Under the pieces are notes generated by a model that searched no databases, was not told the DNA's origin, and worked only from the letters and a program-made list of their open reading frames with translations. A stretch of 64,000 nt of DNA from Microdochium bolleyi (lineage: Eukaryota > Ascomycota > Sordariomycetes > Xylariales > Microdochiaceae). This document shows, piece by piece, positions 11,911 through 24,904 of the stretch (positions are counted from its first letter, which is position 1; each line of letters begins with the position of its first letter). Where the stretch lies: contig KQ964245.1 in assembly GCA_001566295.1 (NCBI GenBank), positions 3,601,524 through 3,665,523 of the forward strand. The letters run 5' to 3'. The translations under genes were made by a program, and so were the position numbers.

Positions 11911-14900
11911 TTATTTCGTGCCTGCTCAACGCCAGTGCAGCAGCACGCACAACCCTTCCTATCACAACCTTTCTCCGCATTACGTCGCCGGGCGTGCTTC
12001 GACAATGTCGGACTACATTAATTACTTCCCTACCTAAGCTCTACCGCACTGGCGCCACCCTATCACAGGTGTTTCGACCTTTCGATGTCCCGCTCATAGA
12101 CACGCGGGAGCGGGAACTTTTACCATGCACTACCCTTTTGTCCTTTTACACATGCATCAAGCGACTGGCGTTCTGGTGGTCTGTTTTATTCTCTTTCGTT
12201 TCCAGGGAGGTTACACAAGCGTATGTTCACACACGGAGCCTTTTGCACACACAATAGAACCGAGTCCATTTTGGGAAACATTTTGCGGGATCTCCCCCAA
12301 AAGGATTGACTCGTTCACACGGAGGGCGGCGTTTCGTCTATTTAGCATTTCGGGAAGAGGGGAAAGACCTGCCCTTTTCTGCCAGCTAGCCAGCAGGACG
12401 GTGTCTCACGGCGCCCGTCCTTGGCGATTACATTTAAGAAAAAAGAAATGAAGACCAACATCAAGACATGCTTGACGCAAACACTAAATCTTCCGCTTTA
12501 CGTGCTCTTGTTCCCAGCGACATGTCCCTCTCCGCGCTTGTGTCCCAGTCTGCTGAACTCGACTCGCAAGTGTGGTTTGCGTCTGACAGATGTCATTTGC
12601 ACCAGCGGACCAATCATATCACTGACATTTGCAAGTGCGGAAGCAAGGACCCCCCCTCTTCATGGGTGCGGCCAGAGCTCTGGAACCGCCAGTACATACT
12701 GGTACTGGTTGGAAAAATAAAAATTCCCGTGCGGAGCCTCACAAATGGCCGGAATGCCCCTGCTGACCTGACATGTCGACTCGCAGGTGCACCGCACCCA
12801 GCCCAGGCCGGTCCAGCCCGGTTGTGTGGTCGTGTCTCATACGAAAGGGCTCTCGTCGTTCGGGAGGGTTTATCCTAGCCTGCTGCGCCTCGACTCTTTG
12901 AGGGCCGATCGTCGGCAGCACCAGCAGCGTCAGGGTCTCTCTCCATGTGTCAAGTGAAAATGTTGGTGGTGGTGCACGGCGGTGGGTAGACGAGACCGAG
13001 CGACCAAAGGGGACAAAAGGACCTCTTTGAAACTTCTCGGTCCGGGGTAATTAGCTGAGGATTGCAGCCCGTTGCCGATCTGGGAAACCTTTCAAAGCTC
13101 GCCGGCAGATTGGCTCGTGTGTGTGTGTGATCTTCGAGGATCAAGGCTTCTTTGGGGGTGCGGCTGTCGTAGCGGGCACGGACGACAGCTGCGTCCCAGC
13201 CGAGCCAGCCTGCCCGTGGCACTGGTGGGTGCAGATGCAGATGCAGATCGTGGTGCAAGTGCCAGGCTCGCCGCCAGAAACCAGCGGCTGGCTGCGGGAC
13301 CGCCCAAAAGTTCTTTTGCGCTGCCGCCAGCCTGGAATTCCTCAAAGTTCCTGGCTGGTGGAGGAGACCGGACCAGCGACCTGACCTGACACCTAAAGAG
13401 GCACTGGTGGAATGGAAAACCGGAGTCAACTAGCGCTCCAGAGAGGGCACCCAACGTCGCGTCACCCTTGCGTTAGCTCAAAACTCTATTGCTCTCCTTG
13501 CGGACGGCGCGGGCCCACCGACCTTCGCGGCGGCCTTGGCCGATCGACGCTTTGTCGCCTTGTCTTCTCAGTTCTGCCCGGCACCAGCCACTGCGGATGG
13601 TTGGTCATTGGAAACCACTTCGACCAGTCTCGCCGTTGCCATCGGCATTCACCAGGGGATCTTCACCCGTTCGGGCTCGACCAGAACCCTGTTGGGCCCT
13701 GTTGGGGACAGGATTTTTGTCCCTACTCGCCAGCCTTTGTTCTGTTTTCCCCGGACGTCAATCGTAAGGCGGGTGTCGATCCTGCTCGTGTCGCGAATGC
13801 GGCAGCTAACCTACCGGTGATACGTTGCCCTCCCTAGCCTCCATACGCAGAAGCGCCCCGCGACGACCGCGGATCGACAAATGCTGGACGGCTGGGCCAA
13901 CAACAAGTCGAAGCAGTGCCACTCCGGACAGTTGACCGTGCCGTGAACTGTTGCTGTCATCGCCACCATGTGGGTGACGAAACCCTGCCTGTGACCCCTG
14001 GCCATGGTTGCCACGATTCCGTGTAATGACAGGAGAGGTCGAAATCCGGGGTTCTTCTTGACCTTGTCGAGCTTGTCACCCTCTCACCCATCGTGGAAAG
14101 CATAGTGTCGCGATGGGGGTTCCCTCATCCTCAAGCCCGGCAATTGTGCATTTCAAATTCTCTCCGCCAGTAACGAAGAAGGGAGAATCCCGGGAGCATT
14201 GTCACTCTCTCCATGATCATCAGTGGCTTAGAACGGGCCGAAATCGCAGCCACGATCTTGATCTGCAGAAACAATCCGCAAGACGGCCTGTCGACTATGT
14301 TCCGAGGGTCCGACACGCCGGAACCACGCAGCCGACTGCCCAGGCAGAAAGAACGCCAGCCAATCTTCCCAAGGTACGTTGAACCATTCGTAGCGCAGAG
14401 ACGGACCGTCATATAACAAGTGACCTTACTCTTAAAGGCAGTTCTGTGGTCCCTCATGCAGCTGGTTTATGTCCACGCGAGACGCGAGATTGGCAGGCGG
14501 AATCAGGCATTGGTATCGTCCATGTAGCGGCGGCGTGTGCAGGATATGCAGCGCTAGACTAGAGGTGCTGCTGCTTCCCTGTACAGGCCGAAATTTCACC
14601 GTGGTTGTGCCCAGCTCACCCAGGAGGGAGCGGATGATCAGTGACGGGCGTCGGATGCGGTCGTTACTACAAACCTTCTCTCACAGCGATTTGGTCTGTA
14701 GAGTGCAGAATTGCGTCGCTGCAGGCTACACTATCACTCGGATGCTCGAAAGGGTCCCTCCTTCGTGTTGCTGTCCTGTGGATACGATATCGTAGCTTTG
14801 GTGGCAGGACCTGCTGCATCTGCCAGTCGGTTTGCTGGCGCCTGTCTCGGACATTACTCGAACCTGTCTAGAGACCGTTACTGAAAGCCGGGCGAAGGGG

Positions 14901-15935
14901 TCCCGAGCACCAGGGCTCTGGGTATTCTGGCCGCTGCAGAGATGATGTCAGGCCGGCAAGGATTGCCTATTCTCAGGAGCGGTAGAGTCTAGACAACAGC
15001 GCTCAGTAACGGGGTCGGTCTCAAGGGTTCTGCCTCAGGCCTGAGCAGTCGTTGATATGAAGCTAGGGTGGAATGACGTGGGCGGCGAAACCTTGAGGCG
15101 CTGGTGTCGCCCAGGCACGCGGTATGGAATCCGGGATACCTACGCGTAAGGAGTGTGGACCACGATCTGGGCCAGAGAGGTCCGAGGGAGCTTTTAAGGT
15201 TGGGATCCATCTGGGGAGTCTTGACCCAAGAAGGCAGGAAACAGCGATGCTAGTGACGGCTTCAGGGCTCACGTCGCCAGCCTGGGTTGCCCAGATGGTG
15301 CTAAGGCCGTCCAAGATGCGCTATGGAGTCCACCTGACAGCTCGGCGGGCAGGCTGAAGACGATCTGATCTGTCACGGGCCAGGTGCTCTTTGGACAATC
15401 TCTGCCACACGGCTGAAGCCTGAAGATCGCAAGGTCGTTCTCTTTCCGGCGGCGGCTGGTGGGGCCATGGGCGACGTGCAGTGTCGGACGCCAGCTCACT
15501 GCGGATATTGCATCCCTCCTGGCGATGAATGTCGGACTGCGTGCGCGTAGCTTGCCCAATATTGCTGAAGATGGAGGAGTACTCGGTACACTTGAACGAC
15601 GGAGTCGTCAGCCTCTCGGCAGGTGGGGGCTGCTGGAGGGCAGGCACGGTGCATTGCCTGTGTTTGGCTAGCTGGACGACGAAGCTGCTTAGGTAATCGT
15701 CCGCTGAGAGCGCGCACCGCGGGAGACGGGCTTGAGGCTGCACCAGGTGCCTCGCCAGAGACATCGCAGCGTCGTGGCACCCACGAGTATCATTCATGCC
15801 TTGCAGCTGCCGGTCCGCGCGACGCCGCAATGCCACCCGCCTGCACTCAGAGTAGATAGCGACCGACACTGCCTGCCCGGCCCTGGCCCCCTGTCCGGCC
15901 TCCGCCCGCCTACACGGCCCGTCCCCGGTTCCGCC
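11911..15935. other. gene-poor intergenic region
   Basis: The stretch after the homeodomain gene is T/C-rich to about 12,450 and probably holds its 3' untranslated region. From 12,450 to 15,935 open frames exist on both strands but none shows a domain, splice signals or sensible composition. The final part should contain the promoter and leader of the Zn2Cys6 gene that follows. No RNA gene was recognised. Confidence 0.55.
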
Positions 15936-18900
15936 ATGTCGGCCGTTGATGACGGCCTCGACGGCGCTCCCTCCGGCGATTCTCTGGTGCGACTCCGGCC
16001 CCAGCCCCGGTGTATGCGCCGCCTTGCTGTGCATGCTGACCTCCGAGTAGGCCTGTGTTGCTTGCCGAAACCGCAAGCTCAAGTGTGACCGTACAAAGCC
16101 TGCTTGCACCCGATGCGTCAAGCTCAAGGTCGATTGTCTCTATCCCGAGTCGAGGCGCAAGCCCACCTTCAAGCGCCGCAATGTCAAGGAGCTAGAGGCA
16201 AGACTTGGTATGTGACCGTGTCCCCTGCCATCGGCCCTATAGAACGATGGGTCCTAACTTGTCCCAGCCCAGGTCGAGGACCTCCTCCGTGAGGCTGGCA
16301 ATGGCAAGATCTCTGCCGACCAGCTAGATGATAGCGACACGACGGTGGAACAGGTCGAGATTGATCTCGAATATGCACAACTGCCAGCGACTGAGGATGT
16401 CTTCCTCCAGGGCCTCGACTACAATCCAGGTGCAGGACTCGACGCCACAGGCGGGTTTTCCACGGCCTCGGTGCCTCTGCCTTCTGGTCCAACTCAAGCT
16501 GCTCCCGGAGACCCGGACCTAGGGAGAGACACAGCCTTTGGGGAGCTTATGGGCCTGGGTGGGCTGTCGGAAGCTCTGCCGCCGTTCGAGGTGATGGAGG
16601 AGCTGTGAGTTTCGATCGCCGAAGAGGCACTGTGGCTGGCAATCTAACATGAAATAGGCACCGCATATTCTTCACGCGACAGCAGCACTTCATTCCAATT
16701 CTACACCCAGCTCGATACCTGTGAGTGATGTACCCCTACAGAGCTTTCTTCTTCTTCAGCCCGCCGCTGACGACCACTTCAAGACAATCCTTCTACTCGG
16801 CTCCGCATATGAAGCCACCCATGTGTCTGCAATACGCGGTCTGGGCTCTGGCGTCCAATGGGGATCTCAAGTACCACAAATTTCACGATGTATTCTACCA
16901 GCGGGCGAGGCGATACCTGGAAGCGGACGAAATGAAGGTGTGTCCGATTCGCTGCGTAGATGGTGCCAACTTTGATTTCTCAAACCCCGATGCTGATCGT
17001 GCGACAGGGTCATGGTGAGCACTTCATAACTCTAGCTCATGCTCAGGCGTGGTGCCTGGTGGCCACGGATGAAGCCAGGTCAATGCTTTTCACGCGTGCA
17101 GCGATGAGCTCTGCTCGGGCGACACAACTCAGCTACATGATGGGTCTTCGTGAGTCGATCCCAAACACATAGTCCATTCCTAGCATCTCCGACGTTACCT
17201 AACATATCTCGCTAGATCGGCTTGACTGCGGTCCAGAAGATACAAGCCCAACACTTGCGCCTCCTAAAGACTGGGCCGAACTTGAAGAAAGACGGCGCAC
17301 GTTCTGGGGTGTCTTCTGTATCGATAGCCACTGTTCTATCTCGACAGGATGGCCTCACTTGATAGACGTGGCAGAAGTGAGCTCTGCAGCAATCCGATCT
17401 TGGATTTTGGACATGAATTAACCAGTTTACCTAGACCGTTACGACCCGGTTGCCAGCATCCGAGACTGCTTTCCACAGTGGTGAGCCTGTGGATTCACCA
17501 GTTCTAAGTGAAGCTCTTCGAGGCACGCCATATTCGTCGTTTGCTGGCGCGGTCATCATATGCTACTTGTTCGACACTGTCAATCGACATGTCCATCGTG
17601 GCAAGCCTAGCGATAACCCCCATAACTACGAGTATGGTGCATTCTGGACAAGACATCGCGAGATCGACAACATCTTGTCGAGCGCTTTCATGTTTTTACC
17701 GGCCTGCTTCCGACTTCCAGACAACAACCGGGACCCGACGGCTATCCATACCAATCTCAATCTTCACGCAGCTGTCATCTGCTTGCATCATGGAGCTATC
17801 GATCAGGTGGCAAAGTGCAACCTGCCAGAGGAGGTTCGAAAGGTCAGCGAGGATCGGCTCTGCTGTGCTGCGCAAGAAATCGTGAATATCGCCAAGCTCA
17901 CAAGCCACATCAACAACAAGATGGTAAGTCTTGCTCCAACGAAACTGTCCCAAACGCCATGGCTAACAACGCATAATTTGCTAATCCCCACTGCAGAAAA
18001 GCCCTTTAGCTGCTCTGTCTCTGTACTGCGCAGCCTCGGTCTACATATACCTGGCTAAGACCAGGCGAGAAGCAGTGCAGGCCGATAATCTGGATTTCCT
18101 GCTGGCTGCAATGGACGCCATCTCCCGTGAGCATGCCATCACGGGCGGCTTCCTCCGCCAGACTGTCCTAGATATCCGTCGAAATGACGTCGCAAATATC
18201 ATTCGCCTGTCGAGATTTGATGCGCTGTCCGCCAAGCTGGGGACGATTCTGCCCAACAGCATCCCTATGCTGGCCCGCTCTCAGATCTCGCGGCACTCCG
18301 AGTGTGCGCCTCCATTGCCCGGGAGGTTGCCGCTTGGCAATCCCGTTGGTCGTATCAGTACGAGGAACGTGTGCAAAGACGACGACGATGCACCGGTTAC
18401 TCACGGCTTTGTGCCTGTCGCTGATAAAACCGACAACCAGGCTGATCGGCAGGCAAACGCGAACCGGCCTGCAGGTACTGGCATCAAGAGGAGACGAGTG
18501 TCACCATCGTCAACGCCTGGTAACTCAGACGACCAGCCGACACCCCTCACGTCGACAACCCAGTCATGGAACACCAACAGCAACCACGTTTCCGGGACGG
18601 CGTCGCCCCTGGGCCAGGGCAACTTTGTTACGTCAGATAGACAATTGCCGATATACTACTCCATGCCTGACCGGCCCGACTCGATGATACCTGGCCCAGA
18701 ACAGCAGCAGCCGTTCCTCCCCGGTGCTCCGATCAGCGGGCTAGCAGCGCAGATGAACGCCCAGGAACAGACACGGTTGCCACACCGCGTGAGCTCGCCG
18801 CACAGCGGCTCATACTCAAATGTGAACGTGACCCAAGGCAACAACATGCCAATCGCGACGCCAGCGCCAGCGCCGCGAGCGATGCCACTTCAGGCCGGCG

Positions 18901-19253
18901 CGACGACCATGTCCCCGGAAGATATGTACAGAAACATGCGTCCCATTGGCTACAACGACGACGCCGGGCGCGGCGGGGGTGTTGGGGCTCACGGGATCCC
19001 GACGCCCTCTGGCAACGGCACAGATAGGACCTGGGCGATGCACCAAGACGCCTTCAACCCGGGCAGCATGAGCGGCAATCCCTGGGACAACATGGGGGTG
19101 GCCATGGACAACCCGGACCTGGACTGGGACGTCCTCGCGGCCTCGCTCGGGATCGAGCATGGCGACAGCAGCAACGGCCTCCTGCGCAGCGGCGGCGGCG
19201 CCAGCAGGATCGCCGCCGCGGATATTGTTGGCGATGTCGGACATGTGCCGTAG
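15936..19253 (+). CDS. Zn2Cys6 transcription factor with fungal-specific middle homology domain (936 aa)
   Basis: Nine exons fit one continuous frame: 15936-15986, 16051-16207, 16268-16604, 16658-16720, 16784-16937, 17008-17149, 17216-17376, 17435-17923 and 17997-19253. Every intron has GT..AG ends, and several have a CTGAC or CTAAC branch point. A binuclear zinc cluster lies at residues 19-46 in Cx2Cx6Cx6Cx2Cx6C spacing, followed by a linker and a short coiled-coil-like stretch (VKELEARLAQVEDLL). The fungal_trans domain begins near HRIFFTRQQHFIPILHP and continues through APHMKPP, EADEMKGHGEHFITLAHAQAW and the usual ERRRTFWGVFCID segment. The C-terminal third is low-complexity, rich in Pro, Gln, Gly and Asn, and ends with an acidic/aromatic DNPDLDWD patch typical of activation regions. 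It should be a nuclear DNA-binding regulator. Its targets cannot be told from sequence. Confidence 0.88.
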
Positions 19254-19878
19254 GCGTACCAAACTCCGCGCAGCTTTAAAAGCGCCAGCACGCAAATCCA
19301 CACATACCAGAAATACCGGATTGTGTGGGAACTGAAAAAGCCGGATGCGCAACGCAGCTGGTGCTGCTGCGAGCACGTGTTGTGTATGGAATTAGGGATG
19401 ATCAGGTCCAGACAGCATTGATGAAGACCCATCCCAACCTGTGTATCCACCTAATGAACAGACATATACCATTGCATCTAGACTACTGGTGAGCCTTCAT
19501 TCACGAGCTAACCAACCGCACTATGCGCTCTGTCCTTTAGCAGACAGTGTGCGTGTAGGTGTGGGTGTGCCACCTCACTCTCGAAGCCGAGTCTTGGTTA
19601 TGTCAAAATTGAATGTGCATTGGGGCAGCAGCTACCGCTGACGGATATATACCTAAACACGCCTCCTGTACTCCATTACTTTTACACAACAAAGAGTCCC
19701 AAATTGTATGATCCGCCGCGGAGTCTCACGTGTGCTCCCGTGCTCCGAAATGCCGTGTGCCAGAAACGCCAGACCCGTGTAATTCAATCGCTCTCCACAC
19801 AGTCATCGCTCATCTTGCGTTCCTGTTTCTTCATATTTTATACGCGAGCTGTACTTTCTCTCTGGGAAGCGTCCCGAG
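19254..19878. other. convergent intergenic region (3' ends of two regulators)
   Basis: About 620 bases between the stop codons of two convergent Zn2Cys6 genes. It holds the 3' untranslated regions and nothing else that I can recognise. Confidence 0.6.
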
Positions 19879-22800
19879 CTATAATCCTGGCAGATCGTTC
19901 TGCTGTAGGTCCAGCGGATTGTTGAGATTCTCGACGGACCCGCCTCCGCCAGGGAAGATGCCGCCGAAATTATCAAAGGCGCCCGCGTCGCCCAGGCCGC
20001 CGCTGCCCATGGGCCCCAGATCATGGACAAAGTTGGCCGGGTCGAGATTGAATGGCATGAACCACGCGGTCGAGGTCTCGGGGGCGAAGCTGTGTTGGGC
20101 CAGAGCAGCCTGTTGTGCTGCGAGTGCGTTGGTGTTGATGGCTGGCATCTGGTTCCGGGCTCCACTGCCACCATCTTCCCCGCCCGCGGTTGTGCCTGCG
20201 AGCGCGTGCCAGTCGATCTCGTCGGGGTCAGCCATTGCTCTGGGGTCCATGTCGCCGGTTCTAGGATCCAAGTCGCCATACGCGTTGAACACGAGCTGGC
20301 GGTCGAGTTGTGGTAGTATCGCAGAGTGTGCGTTGGACATGGACAACGCTAAAAGGTCTTGTTGTGTGTAGAGATGGGCGCCGGGGTGTTGCTGCTGTTG
20401 CTGCAGCGGCGGCATGCTCGTCGGGTCGATGGGGCTCAATGGCGAGAGTCCAGAGAAGCCTATGGGCATTTGACCTTGTGGCTGGACCCTAGTGGTCTCC
20501 GCGTCGGGCTGTCTCGCATTTAGCACGGAAGGTGCAGCTTGACCCGGGGCTTGCTGCTGGCGCTTCGCGGGCGGCATGTTTCTGTCGGATCTGGGGGAGG
20601 CTTTCTGGGGGTCGACACCTGTCGAGGAGATCTTCACGCCCGACCTCCGCTTAATCTTGCTCGCTCCCGTGACAGGATCTTTGTTATCGTGAGATTGGGC
20701 AGGAGACAGTCGTGTCATGTATTCTTCAACTGTGTGCAGCTCAGGTTTCTGTTCCAGCACCCCGTCATCACCAGTCTCGCGTTGTTTGGCTGTCGCAGGG
20801 TCCACAAAGTCCGACGCTGAGACACCATGTGGGTAGCGGGTGAACCAGTCGCCGTACTGGAAAACAGGAGATGTCGTTGTGCTGTCGGTAGGCGGAGCAC
20901 CACGACTTGCAGCGTCCATGCATGCTCGGTACTGCTCGCGGAGGTTCTCTAGCATGAAATAAAACATGCCCCAGTAGCGCTTCATCCTTGACAGGAATTT
21001 TATATTCGTGGCCAGGTTCTGCTTACCCGCATGCTCGAGGGCGGAGTTGCCAGAGAATATGCCGAATATGTGTACCGTGCCCGACAGGAACGCACAGTAT
21101 CCCACGAAAGGTGCAGACACCAGATGCTGCTCGGCATCTTTCAGCAGCTCCGATATGCGATTTGCTGACGCAAAGGCTTTAGCACCGGCCCGGGTTACGA
21201 ACTCCTTCGGCGCGTTGGTCTGAGAGCTGCCGTTGGGCGAGGACACGGCGAAGCGACTCATGAACAAGATATTCTGTTGTATGGTGATGTGCAGAAACAA
21301 GAACTGGTTCGCCATACGCTCCGTGTTGTGAAGATGAAGATTCTCGGCGGTGTATTGCAGGCCTAAGGGGAGCGTGCGTGGGAGTTCCTCAGCCAGCTCC
21401 AGCAACTCGGCGTACCGGGAAGAGCTGTCCCACATGTGATGTGTGTCGTCGTTCTTGCCACCCTGATTCAGATACGAGATTATCTTGCCCCAGAGTGCAA
21501 TAGAACGAATCATGTAGGCGGCAACGCCCATGTTCTCCTCAGGCTTTGATGATTGACTAGCATCAGCTGCAGCCTGGTGCGAAGCATGCCCATACAGATC
21601 TTCTGTCGGGCCAGGCATGTCCAGCTGAAAGAATTTCTCCTTGATGGGCAGCTGGATCCTAATGTCTTCTTCCTTCACAAACATTGGCCTGTCCATCCCG
21701 GAAGATGTGAAGCGGTCCATGAGAAAGCTGGCCCACATGGTTCGTCGCCGAATCTCCCGATCCACAAAACTTAGGGGTGTATTGGATTTCGGATGTTGTG
21801 GGTCGTGCTCGAGATCTCTGTGTAGTTGGAGTGCAAAGGCCATCCGAATGGCATCGCCCCCAAGCATCCAGCTCCTTCCGCCTTGACATGTCCCAAACTC
21901 ATGAAGTGCAAGAATGAGGTAGCATGTGAGTATCGTTATGTTGGGCCAATCGTATCGTCTTTTTACGATATCCCGAGCTGAAGCAGCCCATTCGTCCCCT
22001 CGAAGGAAATTCACTGCGTTGGCGAAGAAAGTATGGTTCGAGAAGCGCGCAGAGACTGCACAGACTGACAAGATCAGCACCGGAGGCAAGGCGCCAGCGC
22101 TATCCGCGGATGTTAGTGATGATATCCCATAAGCACAAGCAGCGAAACCGACGTACCGCAACTTTCTCATGTAACTCGGTTTGTGGAGCAAATGGTAGGC
22201 TTGGCCATAGACGACCTCAAAATAGACCTCCGCGAGATGCTCCTGGAGCTCCTGTGAAGGCAGCGCCTCACGGCCTTCAGTCAATAACTTGTTCTCCTCC
22301 TCCTCTTGTACCTTCAGCGCTACAGATCTGCTGGGATCATTCGGGTTCGACGACGAACGAGCCCACTTGTTGAAATCTGGGGCAAATGCCTCGTCGACCT
22401 TCCTCTTCTTGACACCGTGCTTGAGGGTTCCTGGGAGTGCTGGCTTGACGATTGCGCGGACAACAGCGTTTGCGGACGCTTCTTGTTCTGACTTGGGTAA
22501 GGTCTTGATGATGCGGTCCTCCATCCTGCGAAGCCTCTTGTCGAGCATGGCCATGTAGTCGGTTCTCGGCGCAGCCTTGCGCGTGGTGACTTTATACACG
22601 CAAGGTAACCGCGAACGTATGCAGTGCTTGCAAGCAGGCTTTTCGCCCGAGCACCTTATCTTCTTCCTCCGACAAGATGCACAAGCTAGAGGCAGGCGCT
22701 TCCTCTCCTTTCCAGCCTTCGTCTTTAGTTCGGTCCATGCGGGCGCCGTTTTGTTTTTGCCGGCACCTGTCGACTTGCGCCGGTCTCCGAGCTCCGCTTC

Positions 22801-23136
22801 GTCAGTGTCGGCATTATTTGACATGCCAAATCCGTCCGTCATGTGGTCAACATTCCGGTCTTCCGATGGCTGCCGGCCGTCCTGGCTGCCCTCGTCAGAA
22901 TCGGCCGCCATGTTCGCTTGGTCTTGGCCGTTGCTCAGATAGGTGAAATCCGACGCATATGATCCCGATGCCGCAAATGACAGCGCCCGAGCCTTGGACG
23001 GGTGCATATTGTGGGCGTCAACCATGTGAGGCTCGTGAGATGTATCAATGTGGTGAAAATCGTTGCTAATGTTGCCGATCTGGAACCCGATATCGTGGGC
23101 GTTCTTTGGAGACGTCATGAGCCCATTCGAGGCCAT
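19879..23136 (-). CDS. Zn2Cys6 transcription factor with fungal-specific domain (1066 aa)
   Basis: Read on the minus strand from ATG at 23136. One intron is proposed at 22100-22156 (57 nt, GTACGT donor, CTAAC branch, TAG acceptor); removing it joins MRKLR to AGALPPVLILSV, which suits the family. The zinc cluster is at residues 152-179 (Cx2Cx6Cx6Cx2Cx6C) and is preceded by a long acidic, Ser-rich N-terminus and a basic KERKR stretch. A TDYMAMLDKRLRRMEDRI linker resembles a short dimerisation coil. The middle homology domain includes LLHKPSYMRKLR, GGRSWMLGGDAIRMAFALQLHRDLE and REIRRRTMWASFLMDRF. The C-terminus is Gln/Pro-rich with a run of five Gln. A nuclear transcription regulator is clear; the pathway is not. 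It is not a duplicate of the neighbouring convergent regulator, since domain sequences and intron positions differ. Confidence 0.88.
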   Translation of the reverse strand: MASNGLMTSPKNAHDIGFQIGNISNDFHHIDTSHEPHMVDAHNMHPSKARALSFAASGSYASDFTYLSNGQDQANMAADSDEGSQDGRQPSEDRNVDHMTDGFGMSNNADTDEAELGDRRKSTGAGKNKTAPAWTELKTKAGKERKRLPLACASCRRKKIRCSGEKPACKHCIRSRLPCVYKVTTRKAAPRTDYMAMLDKRLRRMEDRIIKTLPKSEQEASANAVVRAIVKPALPGTLKHGVKKRKVDEAFAPDFNKWARSSSNPNDPSRSVALKVQEEEENKLLTEGREALPSQELQEHLAEVYFEVVYGQAYHLLHKPSYMRKLRYVGFAACAYGISSLTSADSAGALPPVLILSVCAVSARFSNHTFFANAVNFLRGDEWAASARDIVKRRYDWPNITILTCYLILALHEFGTCQGGRSWMLGGDAIRMAFALQLHRDLEHDPQHPKSNTPLSFVDREIRRRTMWASFLMDRFTSSGMDRPMFVKEEDIRIQLPIKEKFFQLDMPGPTEDLYGHASHQAAADASQSSKPEENMGVAAYMIRSIALWGKIISYLNQGGKNDDTHHMWDSSSRYAELLELAEELPRTLPLGLQYTAENLHLHNTERMANQFLFLHITIQQNILFMSRFAVSSPNGSSQTNAPKEFVTRAGAKAFASANRISELLKDAEQHLVSAPFVGYCAFLSGTVHIFGIFSGNSALEHAGKQNLATNIKFLSRMKRYWGMFYFMLENLREQYRACMDAASRGAPPTDSTTTSPVFQYGDWFTRYPHGVSASDFVDPATAKQRETGDDGVLEQKPELHTVEEYMTRLSPAQSHDNKDPVTGASKIKRRSGVKISSTGVDPQKASPRSDRNMPPAKRQQQAPGQAAPSVLNARQPDAETTRVQPQGQMPIGFSGLSPLSPIDPTSMPPLQQQQQHPGAHLYTQQDLLALSMSNAHSAILPQLDRQLVFNAYGDLDPRTGDMDPRAMADPDEIDWHALAGTTAGGEDGGSGARNQMPAINTNALAAQQAALAQHSFAPETSTAWFMPFNLDPANFVHDLGPMGSGGLGDAGAFDNFGGIFPGGGGSVENLNNPLDLQQNDLPGL

Positions 23137-24904
23137 CGTGCTTTGGATTCCTGGTGGGCGAGGGACTTAAGGGGATGCAAATGTTCGTCCAGTGAGCTTG
23201 GCACGAACTCCAGCCCGGCGACGTTGAAACCTCGCAGTTGGCCGACAACAGCGATGGGCCTGGCCAGCGACTGGCTGAAGAAGTGCAGATGCCGGACGCG
23301 TGGGCTAGAGGGACCCGTCGCACGGCCGAGGGCAGCGCACAGCAGGACCACAGTGGGGAGTTTGCGCAAGGCGACGACGGCTGACAGTCATTGTCTCATC
23401 ACGTGCATGCGCCCATGAGGCATGGGTTGAGGTCGCGCCGACAAGAGTCGCACTGCCGAGCAGGAAGGCCAGCAGTGACGTGCCCGAGAGAAGAGTGGCA
23501 GGACGAGCACGGGCACGGGATTGGAAGGCGGCGGACAGGTGCTGGCAGCGCAGGTTAGGTGAAGTCGAGGAGGTGACGATGGTTTGGGGTAATGGTAATG
23601 GTCGACGGGCAAGGACTTTTGGTGGAGAGGGAGCGCCTGCAGCGGGCGTCGCGAACCCTGGGCCTGGGCGCCAGGAGAGCGAGGCGGCCGAGGGGGCCGT
23701 TGTGGGGTAGCAACAGTGCGGATACTCCGTCTGCGGAGAAGCAGTCGGCGCAATGCGCGCGGGCCTTGTTGGTCAGCATTTGGCGCCATTACTTAATCAC
23801 CACCCCCCTGCCAGGCGTGTCAGGCTGCCAAGCGCCAGGCCGGAGACGCATCCGGTGCCCAACCTGGGCCATCATCTCGAGGGCGAAGACGTCCGGCGAG
23901 CACCAAATGCGAGGCCTGGTCGTGGTGAGAGACAGCAGCAACGACACCCGACGATGTCGGCCGAGAAAGCCAGGGCTCCCTCGGAAGGGTGGCGGGCTCG
24001 CATGTCGCAATGAAACGGTCCTGGCTGATGGCTCGGTAACTAATCCATATAGGTCAGTAGCTGCGACATTGTGAGTTTGCCCAATTTGGGAGCTGCAGCC
24101 TGCAGGACAACCCCATGCCGGCAGTCCTTTGACAGCTGCTGCGGAGCGAGCCACGCTGCATGGCCCACGGGGACGTCCCCGAGCGCAATGGAGAGCCCCG
24201 ATGAGGCACCTCGATGTTTCGGATCTGGTGCAGACTTGAGCCGTAGTGGCATCGCCGATGGCGACGTGACGTGACGTTGCATGGGTTGTTTCCCTGTGGT
24301 GGTGCTCTGCCATCGAGACTCGCATTTCGACATGCACGCGGCGCAGTCGAGGGAATGGGCTGCCGTGAGTGACACTATACTGTTGCTGCGTGTGATGACA
24401 TCCGTGGATGAGAACCTGACTGCAAGTCTGAATTGCCCGGATGCCCGTGGCATCGAGGCAATCTACGACAGGAAGGCATGGCAGGCAGGAGCATGGCAGG
24501 AGCATCTGACAAAATGCTCCTTCTTGTCGGCGGATGGCGGCTGCCCCAGCGTGCAACACCAACCAATGCTGCCTCGCCTTTGCCATGATCTCTCGTCTCT
24601 TCCCGCTCACTCACCATTCATCACGTATCGGACACATGCCCACACACAATGGTGATGCGTGTGCGTCAACACCAGCACCATCTTGCCGGTTTGAATCGTC
24701 ACACAGCGCATCTCTGCCAGCACATAAAGCTTTTGCCCACAGCTCCGATCACCACTTGCTCTCCACCGCCTGTGCCGGAGCATCATCTCCCAGGCAACAA
24801 CTCATCGATTGCGGAGCCTCACAAGCTGCAGCCAAAAAGACCTTCGGTGTCGAGATAAACACCCATGCCGTGTTCAACAACTCCACGCTTGGTCCAGATC
24901 CACA
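23137..24904. promoter_or_regulatory. divergent intergenic region between a Zn2Cys6 gene and a 2EXR-like gene
   Basis: About 1.77 kb between two divergent start codons. It must hold both promoters and leaders. Open frames on both strands are short and unremarkable, and CACCACC/CTCTCC-rich leader sequence precedes the start at 24905. I cannot name individual binding sites with confidence. Confidence 0.5.

Noticed and set aside
15321..16127. A 268-residue minus-strand frame
   Set aside because: It lies antisense to the first exons of the Zn2Cys6 gene, shows no domain, and the plus-strand exons explain the sequence.
18075..19253. The 392-residue frame read as a separate gene
   Set aside because: It joins in frame, through a good intron at 17924-17996, to the upstream exons of the Zn2Cys6 regulator and supplies its low-complexity C-terminus.
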